Part shown: positions 21,406 through 32,055 of the stretch, piece after piece
Layout: each line of letters starts with the position of its first letter
Position numbering within the stretch: the first letter of the stretch is position 1
DNA from: Paroedura picta
Taxonomy: Eukaryota > Chordata > Lepidosauria > Squamata > Gekkonidae
Assembly (NCBI RefSeq): GCF_049243985.1
Contig: NC_135370.1
Location: 7,695,492 to 7,759,491 of the forward strand
Reading direction: 5' to 3'
Length of the DNA stretch: 64,000 bases
Translations under genes and position numbers: made by a program
Notes under the pieces: generated by a model
Seen by the model: only the letters and a program-made list of their open reading frames with translations
What the model was told of the DNA's origin: nothing
Database searches by the model: none

Positions 21406-21683
21406 GTTGTGGAAAGGAGATGTCTTCTTCACCCTGGGAGGCGATCGCTGATAGAGGAAAGAACAGACAAATAAAAATGTGGTTCAGCCCTCGCAGTGGG
21501 AAGATGAGGTTTCAGCATCTAAGAAAGCAACCAGAGAAGCCAGAACAAGCTGTGGCGGACCAAGAAAGCCAGCCTCCTGTCCCGCCTCCATCTTCCGACT
21601 TTCCTTCTCTTTCTCAAGAGCCTTTCCAGGAGGCTAAGAAATCCCAGCTGAAATGTAAGAAAAAGCTACAGAAGCTGGCTTAA
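21406..21683 (+). CDS. BARD1: BARD1 exon 4, intact first part with stop
   Basis: Starts right after acceptor TTTCCTTGCTAG and completes a split Gly codon from exon 3 in phase. It reads CGKEMSSSPWEAIADRGKNR, then QIKMWFSPRSGKMRF, the conserved post-RING block seen in human BARD1 as SIKMWFSPRSKKVRY. An acidic/proline-rich stretch follows, then a lysine-rich end (KKSQLKCKKKLQKLA) that aligns with human KKASARSGKKQKKKTLA. A TAA follows at 21681-21683, giving 191 residues in total. The exon I recall in human is 950 bp and continues to the ankyrin repeats. GTAAGA at 21655 is a good possible donor inside this part. Either the protein is a RING-only form, an internal intron removes the stop, or the gene is decaying. 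Confidence 0.82.
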
Positions 21684-21999
21684 ACATGCCTCCGCTAACA
21701 AAGGCGGATCACTGGACAGGATCAGGGTCACGCGGGTGGACGCATGGAAAATGTGCATCCTTTTGTCATCAGCCCCTCTCCACTGACTTGAATTGCCTCG
21801 TCTCCATCTAAATCGCTTGCCAATGTCTGAGCAACACTGAGAACCTCTGAAGGAAGCCCGCCCAGAAATGCCACCTGTGCCCTCGCAGTCCTGTTCAAAA
21901 AGGGGTTGAGCAAATCCTGCATTTCTCCAAGAATGTCCTGATAACCCCAGCTAAGAGAAACCATATTGGGGAGACTTTTCTCCATCTTGCGTTTACTGA
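21655..21999 (+). pseudogene. BARD1: degenerate remainder of BARD1 exon 4
   Basis: Relics of exon 4 coding sequence continue past the stop but in another frame. GKCASFCHQP aligns with human QKLVSFCSQP, and AKRNHIGETFLHLA (about 21950-21990) aligns with human VKRNHRGETLLHIA at the start of the first ankyrin repeat. Stops occur in every frame between, and the region is about 350 bp shorter than the human exon. Removing 21655-21950 (GTAAGA to ACCCCAG) would join the open first part in frame to S-KRNHIGET. The following donor candidate (GTGAGG at 22000) would leave phase 2, whereas I recall phase 0 in human. It is therefore unclear whether this is an internal intron or simple decay. Confidence 0.65.
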
Positions 22000-23752
22000 G
22001 TGAGGCAGGGTGTCTATTGTGTCCTGCAGACAGAGCTCAAAGGGCAGCACGGATCTCACTGGAGATTAGGAAGTAAGGCATGCTAGCCAGTATTCATTCT
22101 GCTGGTGTTTTCCACGGCACTTTGAGATGAGACTGTTGCACCTTCCTACTTGGTTGTAGATCCTTCTGCTTTCATGTAAGGGAGGAAAAACTTCTGAGCT
22201 GGGGTGGCCCCTTCTGTCCGGAGAGCTGAGAGCAGCTGGGGCCAGTTGCTGCAGCAGGGAGATAAGCCTCAGGAGGTGGCCAGCAGTGGGGCACAAACAA
22301 GCAGTGGGGACGCTCAGGGATTTGCATTGGGCCCAGGAGCCAAGAGAACAGAGGACAGCAGGTCAGGGAGGGCCTTACACTTGGTGGGATGGTACATGCT
22401 GGTGTGGCTGGCAAGAGAGGGTGGGGAGAATGTCTTCTAGACAGGAGCCAAGTGACGTTGAACTGCTGCTCCGGGGGAAGGAGTGAGCCTCGCCCGAATA
22501 AAGGAGACTCTTTGAAGCAAGCTTGGCTGTTGGACAGTCACCCAGTGGGGTCAGCAGGGATGGCACCCTGCCCTCTGCGGAGTTCACCAATGGCACCAAT
22601 GCTCCACATTCCCTAGGAGGACATAAAACTGGCAGGCTGGAGATTTAGCAAAACGCCTGTAATAATGTTGGATGACTTTATATGGGAACACTTGTTTTCC
22701 AAAGAGCAGAGGGTGGTGGTGATGGTAGTGTGTGTCTGAGAAGCATGCGCCTCCCTTGAATCAAAGCATTATTGCTTACAAAATATCATTGATTGTTTAA
22801 TTAGTCACTGGGAGGCAGGGGAAGAAGATCAGTGACAAAATTGTACAGCGAGTGATTCCTTCTCCTTGCAGGGGAGCTGCTGTTGCTTCAGATTATTGGG
22901 ACGAGCATTTTCTTCATTAAAATACTGTGTGCAACCTGTCCTGGGGACTCTATCCATGGGGTTATTTGTCAGGCAAACCGTTGAGCTAGTTGGCTTTAAA
23001 CACAGGCTTCAGCCCCCAAACGATTCCGCAGCGGAAGCAGAATCTATTAAAAGGTAGATTCTCATGAGTCTTGCCTTGGCTCCTCAAAAGAGCATGAAAG
23101 TATCAACATTTTGATAACTGGCAAACGGTGGCCCATCTGTGTTTTGATTTTCAAACATTTAGTGTTCTTCCAGTTGGCACCACCCCGAGCTTTGCGGCAC
23201 TTAACAGATCTTGAATTAGTCTTCTCTAGTTAGATTAAATATTTTCATTTAGCAGCCTCAGAAGGCAGACCTCTGGATCCTCTGGCAGCCAGATCCAACA
23301 CATCCAGTGTATTTGCTCTTAAATCTGTACTTCAGAAACGATTCTCCACAATACAGCTCTACCATGCAGGCAGGCATAAAATCTGCTTTTCATGAGCCAC
23401 ATTTCCAGCACAAAATCTTATTTATATGATAAGGTCGATTCAGGTTATGAGGATTTTAAATACCATTGCTAGATAACCTTGGAGTAGTTTTCTTTCAGAC
23501 TGATACAGATTGAGGAAGCTGATTTTGGAAGAAATATATATCATCGGTCCTTGACAGTTATCTTGCCAACAGTGTCTTGCAAGTTATTAATAGTCAAAGA
23601 AGACTGCTAATAACAAACCTTTTGTATATTTTTATATATATGAAACTCACAAAATGCCCTTGGTGTTCTTTCTAAGGAGACATCTGAAATTCAGCATCAT
23701 AAAAAGACGATATAGCAGAAACATTTCATGACCTACCGTTTATCTTGCTCTA
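22000..23752. other. downstream of exon 4: intron or 3' flank
   Basis: No BARD1 exon 5 found. A lone AATAAA at 22497-22502, about 815 bp past the exon 4 stop, could serve a short RING-only transcript but could be chance. A short open stretch after TTCTCCTTGCAG near 22871 (GELLLLQIIG) has no supported homology. Confidence 0.4.
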
Positions 23753-23840
23753 CTGCAGCCTTTTTCAACTTTTTGACCATGAAATATTCTTCAGGCTTCA
23801 AGTAACCCTCAGAAGTGATGCCAGCAGGCCACATCTCCCT
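23753..23840. mobile_element. hAT terminal fragment
   Basis: CTGCAGCCTTTTTCAACTTT and TTTTGACCATGAAA resemble one end of a SPIN/Charlie-like hAT. The other end is not identified. Confidence 0.35.
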
Positions 23841-26269
23841 GCCACATCACATATTTCCAGTGTGTATGCCATCACTAATAAAATAAAATACTTGTTATAT
23901 AAGAAGTTAGTTTCATTTTTGTGTGTGCAGTACTTTGCCTGAGCAAAACCAAGGAAGCATTAATCTCAGCTGTCATTCATCTCAGCTGTCATAAAGCCCA
24001 CCATGCAGAGCAGCAATTCTCTTTGTGGGAAATGATCTAAGTGATTTGGGAGATCTCCAGGTTGGCAGGAAAAAGATGAAGTAAGTGATAGTTGGGCTTA
24101 GATTGTGCAGAAATAAAGTTATTTATTCTTTGTAAAACTTCAAACAACAAGAATGTCAATTTAAAAAAATTAAGAACATGTCAAAATGTACTGATTATTC
24201 TAACATGCTTTCAAACCTTTGTCAGTGGCAACTTCTGTTCCATATAATATATTTTTGGGAAGGCTTTGGAGGAGGAACATATCTCTTGGTGCCGCCGCCT
24301 CCAACTGGTCTGCCTGTACATCCAGCAGCCAGCCAATCGCCTTCCGTCCCCCACCCCTGACCACCCCCTCCTTCCACTTTCTTCTGAGGCTGCAGATCTA
24401 TGCTGTGTGAGAGCTGGACCTGCCAGTGAGTTCCCTTCCTGGGGGCCTCTAGCCTGTAGTCTTTCCAGGGGGGAAGGGAGAGCCCATCTGCAGGGAGCTG
24501 AAATATGTGTGCTGTTCTAGTTTGGTTTTTGTTGTGACTTTTGGACTAGACTCGGTCCTAGGTCCCTCCAGAAAATGAGAGCTGCAGAGTAACAGTGTTT
24601 TGAAAGTATGCAGTTATTACCTTTGAGGATGATGTACAGATCCAGACTCAGTTCTTTGAGGTTAAAACAAGGTAATATTTACTGGAAATATTATTTACAG
24701 AAATATATATTCATCTGCTTCATTCTCCTTCCTGAAGCAAAGTACAAAAGCTTAAAGAGTAGTTACAAAGAAAACACATTGCAAGCCTCTATGGTTGGCT
24801 CAAGCAGACTACATACCTACACATCAGTAGGAAGCCTTAATGGAGAACTCTGCTCTTTGCTTCAGCAAAGCATACACACTGATCATCTTCCTGAAGAAGC
24901 AGGAAGTGGATGGGAGCCCACCTTAAACAAGGGAGTCTCTCAAACCATGTGCTGTGGTTTTTCCTTTGCATCTTCACCAGTCACCATTTGATGCACTAGT
25001 GAGTACACAGGTACAGCTCAGCTGCTTAAACAGCTTAACAACAACCCTTCAAGGCTGCCTTCACAAATTACTTCCTGATTGCAATTCCAACAGTTTTGCT
25101 TTTTGCCCTATTGTTCTTCTATTGGATTGTCCCTTCACCAGAGATCCCAGAACTGGCAGAAGTTTAAAGCTGGATCTCCTGCCCTGTAATTGCTACCTCC
25201 GGGCTCCAAGGTAAGGGTTGTTTCCAAAGGCAGGGCATATTCGAAAGGGAAAGCCCAATTCCAACTCCCATCTCTACAGCCAGTTTCCACACCAGGTTCA
25301 CAGAGTAGTAACACAATATACAGTTGGCAACTAAACACATTTTTATATCTTACCTGACTTTTTTGTCCTTGGTAAAAAGGGGAACTGATTTTCTCAGTAA
25401 TAGTCCGTGGAAGGAAATCCAAGCATCGCTCTGGAGTCAACAGAAAAGATATTCCCCCCTCCCCTGAAGTTCCCCCACTAAAGATTCAGGTGGGTAGCCA
25501 AGCAGCAGAGCAAAGCTGGAGTTTGGTGGCACCTTTAAGAACACCGATCAAATTTTATTCACGGTTTCCTGTGCAAACACACTTCTGCAGCTAAAGTGAA
25601 ACAGAATTTGTTTCCCCCCTAAAGTTTTCCTGAATTTCTCATGCAGTTAATGGCTGTCAATTTATCAACGTGATGGCAACATGGTACCGGTAGCAAAACA
25701 AAGGTCGGATGAGAATTACCCTGAACTCTTCTGGGATTTCATTTATTCTTGGAGAAATCTATATTGCTTTCATTAGCTTGTAAGGCTTAATACCCCGAAG
25801 TTAATGGAAGTCAAATGAGTTGTATGTTGTGGACTCTTAGAAGAGGATTAAAACATTGAGCATTTAAAATTAAGTGTATGGTGGTGTTTCTGATAAATCT
25901 ACATTTTACTACTTTGGCAGTCATCTCAGACACCCTGAAAGCTCATTGCCTCTGAAGAAGCATTGTAGACTTAGCTCCGTTCGTTTCCATTTCGTAATGC
26001 AATTCAATAGCAAACTTGACTGCTTCCATAATAAACAGATTTTTTTTTGTTTGTAATTGCCCACCATACTCATTAAAGGTGAAATAAAAATCGTGCTCTA
26101 CGCAAATAGCAACCTTATTGTAACTATCTTTGTTAAAAAAAATCATCCGTGATAGTGAGATTGTTACTCTCTTACAATTTTCATCAGTGTTAATTAGCCG
26201 AATTGCCAACGGGAAAGTTTTCCTCCCTCTCCCAAAATACTAGAATTCAAGGGTATTCAGTGAAGCTGA
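23841..26269. other. non-coding stretch, no gene supported
   Basis: A 127-codon open frame at 24608-24991 lacks any recognised domain. About 24200-25430 looks like old dispersed sequence I cannot classify. About 25505-25600 match the GTGGCACCTTTAAGAACACC dispersed family. 25680-26210 is AT-rich and unrecognised. Confidence 0.4.
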
Positions 26270-26760
26270 TGGGCAGTAGGTTCAGGACGAGGAAATACTT
26301 CTTTACACAGAAAATGAGTAAAAGGTGGAGTTCGCTGCCAGAGGATGTAGTGACGGCCACAGGAATAAACAGCTTTTAAGGAGATTTAGACTTATCCTCC
26401 ATGAATCTGTCAATGGCCACTAGCCATGGTGGCTGAGGGGGACCTCCACATTCAGAGGCACTAAACTTCTGAATCCCAAAACCAGGAGGTTTCGACCTCT
26501 ATGCCCTATTGTTGGCCCTCCAGAGCAACTGGTTGTCCACTGTGGGAGACAGGATGCTGGACTAGATGGACCAATTGTGGGATCCTGCAGGGCCCTTCTT
26601 ACATTCTTAGGAAGGCCTTGATCTTTAAGCTATGTTGTTGGACTACCAGAAGAACTGGTGGCCACTGTGAGACGGGCTGCTGGACCAGATGGACCACCAG
26701 CTGGCTCCAACAGGCTCTCCTCATGTTCTTAGGAAGGTTTCAGCCTCTCTGCTTTGTTGT
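26270..26760 (+). mobile_element. distant CR1/L3-like LINE 3' end
   Basis: A coding relic (GGAGTTCGCTGCCAGAGGAT, i.e. W-x-S-L-P-E-D-V-V) resembles the CR1 WNRLPKEVV block. It is followed by a 3' UTR with two diverged copies of the GGATGCTGGACTAGATGGAC tail motif (near 26550 and 26665). It is older than the ATGATTCT-tailed CR1s. Confidence 0.55.
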
Positions 26761-26770
26761 TTGCTCTCCA

Positions 26771-27454
26771 GAAGAAGAAGAGCTGGTTCTTATATGCCAC
26801 TTTCTCTCCCCGAAGGAGTCTCAAAGTGGCTTCCAATTGCCTTCCCTTTCCTCTCCCCACAACAGACACCCTGTGAGGAAAGTGGGACTGAGAGAGCCCA
26901 GATATTACTGAAGAAGAAGAGTTGGTTCTTATATGCCACTTTCTCTCCCCGAAGGAGTCTCAAAGCGGCTTACATTCACCTTCCCTTTCCTCTCCCCACA
27001 ACAGACACCCTGTGAGGGAGGTGAGGCTGAGAGAGCCCTGATATTACTGAAGAAGAAGAAGAGTTGGTTCTTATATGCCACTTTTCTCTACCCAAAGGAG
27101 TCTCAAAGCGGCTTACATTCACCTTCTCTTTCCTCTCCCCACAACAGACACCCTGTGAGGGAGGTGAGGCTGAGAGAGCCCTGATATTACTGAAGAAGAA
27201 GAAGAGTTGGTTCTTATATGCCACTTTTCTCTACCCAAAGGAGTCTCAAAGCGGCTTACAGTCGCTTTCCCTTTCCTCTCCCCACAACAGACACCCTGTG
27301 AGATAGCTGAGGTTGAGAGAGCCCTGATTGGTCAGAACAGCTCTATCAGGGCTGTGGAGAGCCCAAGGTCACCCAGCTGGTTGCATGTGGGGGAAAAGCA
27401 GGGAATCAAACTTGGATTGCCAGATTAGAAGTCCGTGTTCCTAACAATCTGGCT
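26771..27454 (-). mobile_element. multimeric Sauria SINE: 3' half in 4 tandem units
   Basis: On the minus strand the SINE head and body lie at the right end (about 27300-27454). The 3' half is then repeated in tandem, with unit boundaries at about 27193, 27051, 26911 and 26771 (spacing 142, 140, 140). Each junction joins the (CTT)n tail directly to AGTAATATCAGGGCTCTC. The units are nearly identical. The same junction and period occur at 46004-46425. Confidence 0.9.
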
Positions 27455-28837
27455 CCAGAGAACCTGACTGGCCACTCTGTGAGTGTCTTTCCATAATTAA
27501 TATTGCCTTTTGTGATCAAGGGTTTTTTTATATTGTACCCTGCAACGAGTCTCCGGAGAGTGGTGGGCTAAATATCTAAGAAATAAACAAATATATATCA
27601 GCATTGGTGGCTTTTGATGAGTAACTGTTACAGGGCAGTTGGTCAAATAAATATATAGCAAAAATCAATTCTGTTACATCAGTAGATTGTGTCACACAAC
27701 CAAATACAGGCAATGATAATTCTTTATCAAAACAGCTAATCAATCCCTGAAATTCAGTGTAGTTTACAAAAACACAAGGAGAAACCAAACAGTCTTCTGA
27801 TGTAACAGAATTGATCTTTGTGATATATTCCCTGCCATGTAAGGAGTTCATAGTCTGACGAAGAGTGCTTGAAAGCTCACGCCCTGAATAAATCTTTGTT
27901 GGTCTTAAAGGTGCTATCGGACTCTGATTTTATTGTGCTACTTCAGACCAACACGGCTACCCACTTGAATCTGCTATTTTGGTTTCTGTTTTGCAATGCA
28001 ATGTATTGTTTTTGTGAGCTGCATCTCATTAGCCTGCTTGCGTGGATAACCAGACAGTTGGTAAAGGTTTGAGAGCAGCCAGGGCTGCTGCGAGGGTTGG
28101 ATGAGCAGGACCCCGGGGTCCTCTTAGGGCTCAAAGAGCCAAACATGCCAGCTGATGGGCTTTCCTGTGAGCTGAGTCTTGTGAGAGGCAGGGCCCTAGC
28201 AGGGAGTCTCTGTAGGCCTCTCTCACAACAGCCACTGAGTAGGTTGAATTGGGCCAGGGGCTGCCCTCCCTTCGGCTTTCAGGCTGCAAGAGGCAGGCAG
28301 CTGATGCGAAGGCCAAGAGGATTCTCCGCTCTCATGGCATTGCCACCTGGAGGCAAAGCCAGGAGCCTGTGAAGTTCTCCGAGAACTGGCAAAGTACAGC
28401 GCGCTCGACTGCCAGCGAAAGAGCCACGTTACGAGTTGGAAGACACAGGGGAGGTGCTGTCGTTTCCATTCTGGTGTTCTGTTGCAGGAGTGCTTTAAGG
28501 ATTTGCAGGGCCCGTGGCCCCAGAACCAGTTTACGGACCTAGCAGAATACAATTGCTGTGGGAGCAACCAGACTGGGGACAGAGAGGCCCCCACAGCGGA
28601 AAGGGGTGTCACTCCAAGTGTCCTTACAGAGGGAAAAGAGGGAGGAGAGAGGCTGTAGCCCTGATCCATGGGGGGAAGGCACTGTGCAGGGGCCCACTAG
28701 AAGTGTGGGGCCCATAGCACACGCTACATGTGTTACACAGATAAAGCGGCCCCGTTGCTGGTGCTTTTTCAATTGATATGTAAGCCCTTTCCATTTTGAT
28801 CTCCTTTTAAATGCCGCTTGAATTGTTTGTCCGGTCA
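27455..28837. other. gap with a dispersed-repeat piece
   Basis: No gene. About 27848-27975 are a minus-strand piece of the dispersed family ending ...CAACACGGCTACCCACTT. The rest, including several 60-150-codon open frames at 28100-28780, is unrecognised. Confidence 0.4.
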
Positions 28838-28897
28838 GAAGAAGAAGAGTTGTTTATTTTTATACCTTGCTTTTCACTGCCTGGAGGAGTCTCCGCT
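28838..28897 (-). mobile_element. Sauria SINE tail fragment
   Basis: Complement of the SINE 3' end only (AGAAGAAGAAGAGTTG, then CTTGCTTTTCACTGCC). Confidence 0.6.
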
Positions 28898-29081
28898 GTT
28901 AGATCCCCGTCTCGGGATCCAGTCCGCTTAAACAGAAAGTGACCAATGGCATGCACTGGTGGGAAGATTCATTGTGTGTGTGTGTGTATGTTGGGGATCT
29001 TGAGGGGTTTCTTAGTTCAGATTTGCTTCTTGTACCACCATGCTGAGATCCTAAGAAACAGCTGATAACGAGTGCCCAGTG

Positions 29082-29217
29082 CAGGGGTAGTCAAACTGCG
29101 GCCCTCCAGATGTCCATGGACTACAATTCCCAGGAGCCCCTGCCAGCATTTGCTGGCAGGGGCTCATGGGCATTGTAGTCCATGGACATCTGGAGGGCTG
29201 CAGTTTGACTACCCCTG
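29082..29217. mobile_element. palindromic hAT MITE with perfect TSD
   Basis: 136 bp. Arms CAGGGGTAGTCAAACTGCGG and the reverse complement flank a GCCAGCATTTGCTGGC centre. Flanks 29074-29081 and 29218-29225 are both GCCCAGTG, an exact 8-bp TSD. This is the best-preserved copy in the window. Confidence 0.95.
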
Positions 29218-29225
29218 GCCCAGTG

Positions 29226-31479
29226 TATTATGAAATCTCAATGGAATGGTCAAAAGACGAGTGGCCACTGGGCTTGCGTCTGACGGTTCCCCTGCGGACC
29301 AACATGGTTACGCTCCGAAACGATCCTTTCCTTCAGTTTCCTAGTTTGTGGTTTCTCCTCTTTGTTCAGTAATGTGTAGCCATAGCTGCCATTGAGAAGG
29401 AGCGCTGGTGTGAGCTCATTTTCAAATGGCTTGAGCATAAAACAATAGAGGGCTTGAATACATGCCCGCACAGCGAGTGTGTGGTATCTGCCCAGCTGGT
29501 TCCATGAGCCCAAGGCCACATCCAGGGTGGTTCTGTTTGACAGCATCCCTCCTTGCCTTATGAAAATCCGATTTTGAAATCCAGGGGACTTCCAGAAACA
29601 GCTTTTGATGTGACAAGGCAGAGCGAGTGTCTGCTGGTCAGAGAGGGAGGGGGAAAAATTTAAAAACCTCTAAACCTTTGGATCCCCATGTAACTGCCTG
29701 GCATCTCACACCCTGGGATGTAAACTTCAATTACATTTCATCTTGCACATGTTAAATTATTCCCTCTGCTCTCGTTCATGGGAATGTATCTTTGGACGCT
29801 GGCTGGAGAGCATAAATATGCAGTTTTTCTCTTGTTTTCGAGGAAAATGCAGAAGAATATATTCTGGAAGGAAATGCTTTGAAAATCTACACCATTCAGT
29901 ACAAGTTCTACTTTCTGTCCTCGTCCCTGGCTTGCAAGGCTACAAATGGAAAATATTATATGGACCAGTGGTCCTATTAATTGCCCTGTTGGCCTAGTTA
30001 ATTATTTTTTTAAAGTTAATCTCCTGCAGGTTGGCAATTCATATTTTTATAGCTATTTTTCAGGGGGGGTGCTCTCTTCGGATTTCCTGTCAGCCTTGCT
30101 TCCAGCCAGCCAAGTGACGTGAAAAATTAGCTCTCTGCATTTGTGGCTATTCATAAAAGCCTTCAGTCCAGTTGACAGTCGTGCCCGGTTTTCCCACACC
30201 CAATAAATTTAATATTAGAAGAAGCTGCCTTGCTCCTTTAAATCTTAGTGAAGAAGGGTGAGTCCTACCCAACGAGAATCTGAATGTGGAGATGTCTGGG
30301 CTCTGGGGGAACCATTGTTAAAACAAAAACATTCGCCTCCCTTACTGAGCTGCCACCAAAACTGTTCAACCCAAAGTGAGAGGAGATTTGGCTGGCCAAA
30401 GGTTTGAATGGCCAGGGACTCTCTCCTTCCTGCCCTCTCCAGGCCCATCACTGGCCACTTGGGGCAGGGACAGGTTGACCTGCCCATATAAAAGGGAAAA
30501 AATCTTTAATTAAAAATGTTTTTTAAAAAATAATAATTAAAAAAAATCCTTCTCACACTGTGGCACACCTCGGGGGCTCCCTCAGCACACCAATGTGCCC
30601 CAGCAGTGCACCAGTTGGGAATCCCTGCTCTAAACCCTCCTATTGACGCAAGGCGGTGTACATAGGGTTCATGGTAGGTTCATAGACACTGAGCAGATGC
30701 AGCCTGTGCTTCAGCGGGATTCCCTGCATTTTATGCAGTGTTGGGATCTTTTGAGCAAGGGGAACTAACTGTGAGGTTACACTGATTGCTCCCAAGAAGG
30801 AGGCTTCATTTGAGGAGAATTTCTTGATTGAAGAAGTAGTGACCTCACCATCACATTGCTAAGACTAAAGATCCTAACTGAACTGGCCCTTATCTACCCC
30901 TCCCCTACAGCCCCTCCCAGTGCCAAAAGGCATTTGGGTGTGAAGACTCCTTGGTGACAAAATGACCGTCTTTTCCCTGGTATCTCTACAGGTGCCCAAG
31001 GTCCCTGGGAGAGACAGCAATTCCAAGGTGCAGAACAATAGGAGGTGGGGAGCCTAGGCACATGTAGAATGATGCACATGTAAAATAATGCACGTGTAGA
31101 ATCATGCACATTTAGTGTGCTTTTGCAGCTGGATTTTCCTGTGCATAACAGGAAAGTCTACTTCTAAAGCGCATTGAAAGTGCATTAACTGATGTGTGCA
31201 GAATGGACTGCTACATTCACACCTACCCCAGACATTAACCATAATCCAAGGCTAGGAGACTAGGCTCTAGATCAAAGAGCTACACAAGATGCATGCACCG
31301 ACAACTGGGAAAGGCTTGCGAATGACAGGAATCAGGTTGCGTAGCAAAAACATAAAGCATGGTTTTTAACATGGGTTTGTGTGTGAGAAAGACAGAGAGA
31401 CAGACAAAGAGATTTGTGCAGTGTTCTAAACTGGCTAGGCAGCCATAATGAACTGAACAGTCCTGAATGCTCCCCTAAA
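29226..31479. other. mostly unique stretch, no gene supported
   Basis: 29226-30520 shows no recognised repeat. A 45-codon open stretch after the pyrimidine-rich TTTTTCTCTTGTTTTCGAG near 29844 has no good donor and no known homology. About 30545-30640 look like one end of an old hAT (CCAGTTGGGAATCCCTG). 30641-31479 is unrecognised. Confidence 0.4.
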
Positions 31480-31672
31480 TACACACAGAGCTGCCTCATG
31501 CCGGATCACACCGGAAGCAGAGCCTACACAGACTGGCACTGGCCCTCTGAGGTCTCAGATGGAGATCTTTCACATTGCCTTTTGCCTGACCCTTTTAACT
31601 GGACATGCCAGGGATTGAACCTGGGACCTTCTGAGCACCAGGCAGAGGCTCCTCCACTGAGCCGCAGAGGCC
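31480..31672 (-). mobile_element. tRNA-Ala-like SINE
   Basis: The minus strand opens with CTCAGTGGAGGAGCCTCTGC and AGGTCCCAGGTTCAATCCC, the A and B boxes of a tRNA-Ala-like head. The body GAGGTCTTTCACATCACC-type block is seen in complement as GGAGATCTTTCACATTGCC. It ends near the complement of GAGCTGCCTCATGCCGGATC. Confidence 0.65.
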
Positions 31673-31935
31673 TCCCCAGCTGTACCTTTATAGGCTGTCG
31701 GAAGAGCCTCTGCTCGGAAGTCATTGCCCTGGCGTTTGATGGGGACAGACCCCTGGTAAGTGTGTTTACCGTGGCTATCAATCATCATTCTAGTTTCAAT
31801 GTCATGGCCTTCAACAGGACTGAAATACAAGACCTTCCTGTTAGAAGAGTGTGTTCAGTAATAGAGGGCATTTGTAATTCGTTCCCACCTTCTACGTTAT
31901 CACTATTTTTGCACACAGGAACAATGCAGAATTGT

Positions 31936-32055
31936 AGAATCATAGAGTTGGAAGGGACCTCCAAGGTCAACTAGCCTAACCCCCTGCTCAGTGCAGGAAC
32001 TCACAACTACCTGCCCACCCACACTGACCTCCAATTTCATGCCCAAGTGATTGTA
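31936..32055 (-). mobile_element. CR1 LINE 3' tail
   Basis: GAATCATAGAGTTGGAAGGG, then CCCCCTGCTCAGTGCAGGAA, the complement of the CR1 3' end. Short and old. Confidence 0.8.

Noticed and set aside
22871-23057. Possible BARD1 exon 5 after TTCTCCTTGCAG
   Set aside because: GELLLLQIIG loosely recalls an ankyrin helix but the following sequence does not align and phase is unsupported.
24608-24991. 127-codon open frame as a gene
   Set aside because: AT-rich, no domain, no splice or promoter context; likely chance or an old dispersed repeat.
27051-27306. Recurring frames reading MVLICHFSLPKGVSKRLT and similar as a protein family
   Set aside because: They are translations of the Sauria SINE tail; recurrence reflects SINE copies.
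29844-29980. 45-codon open stretch after a pyrimidine-rich AG, a possible exon
   Set aside because: No good donor, no recognised homology, and it does not resemble any BARD1 exon.
31480-31672. Functional tRNA-Ala gene
   Set aside because: Only the promoter-like half is tRNA-like and it continues into a SINE body; no proper acceptor stem.
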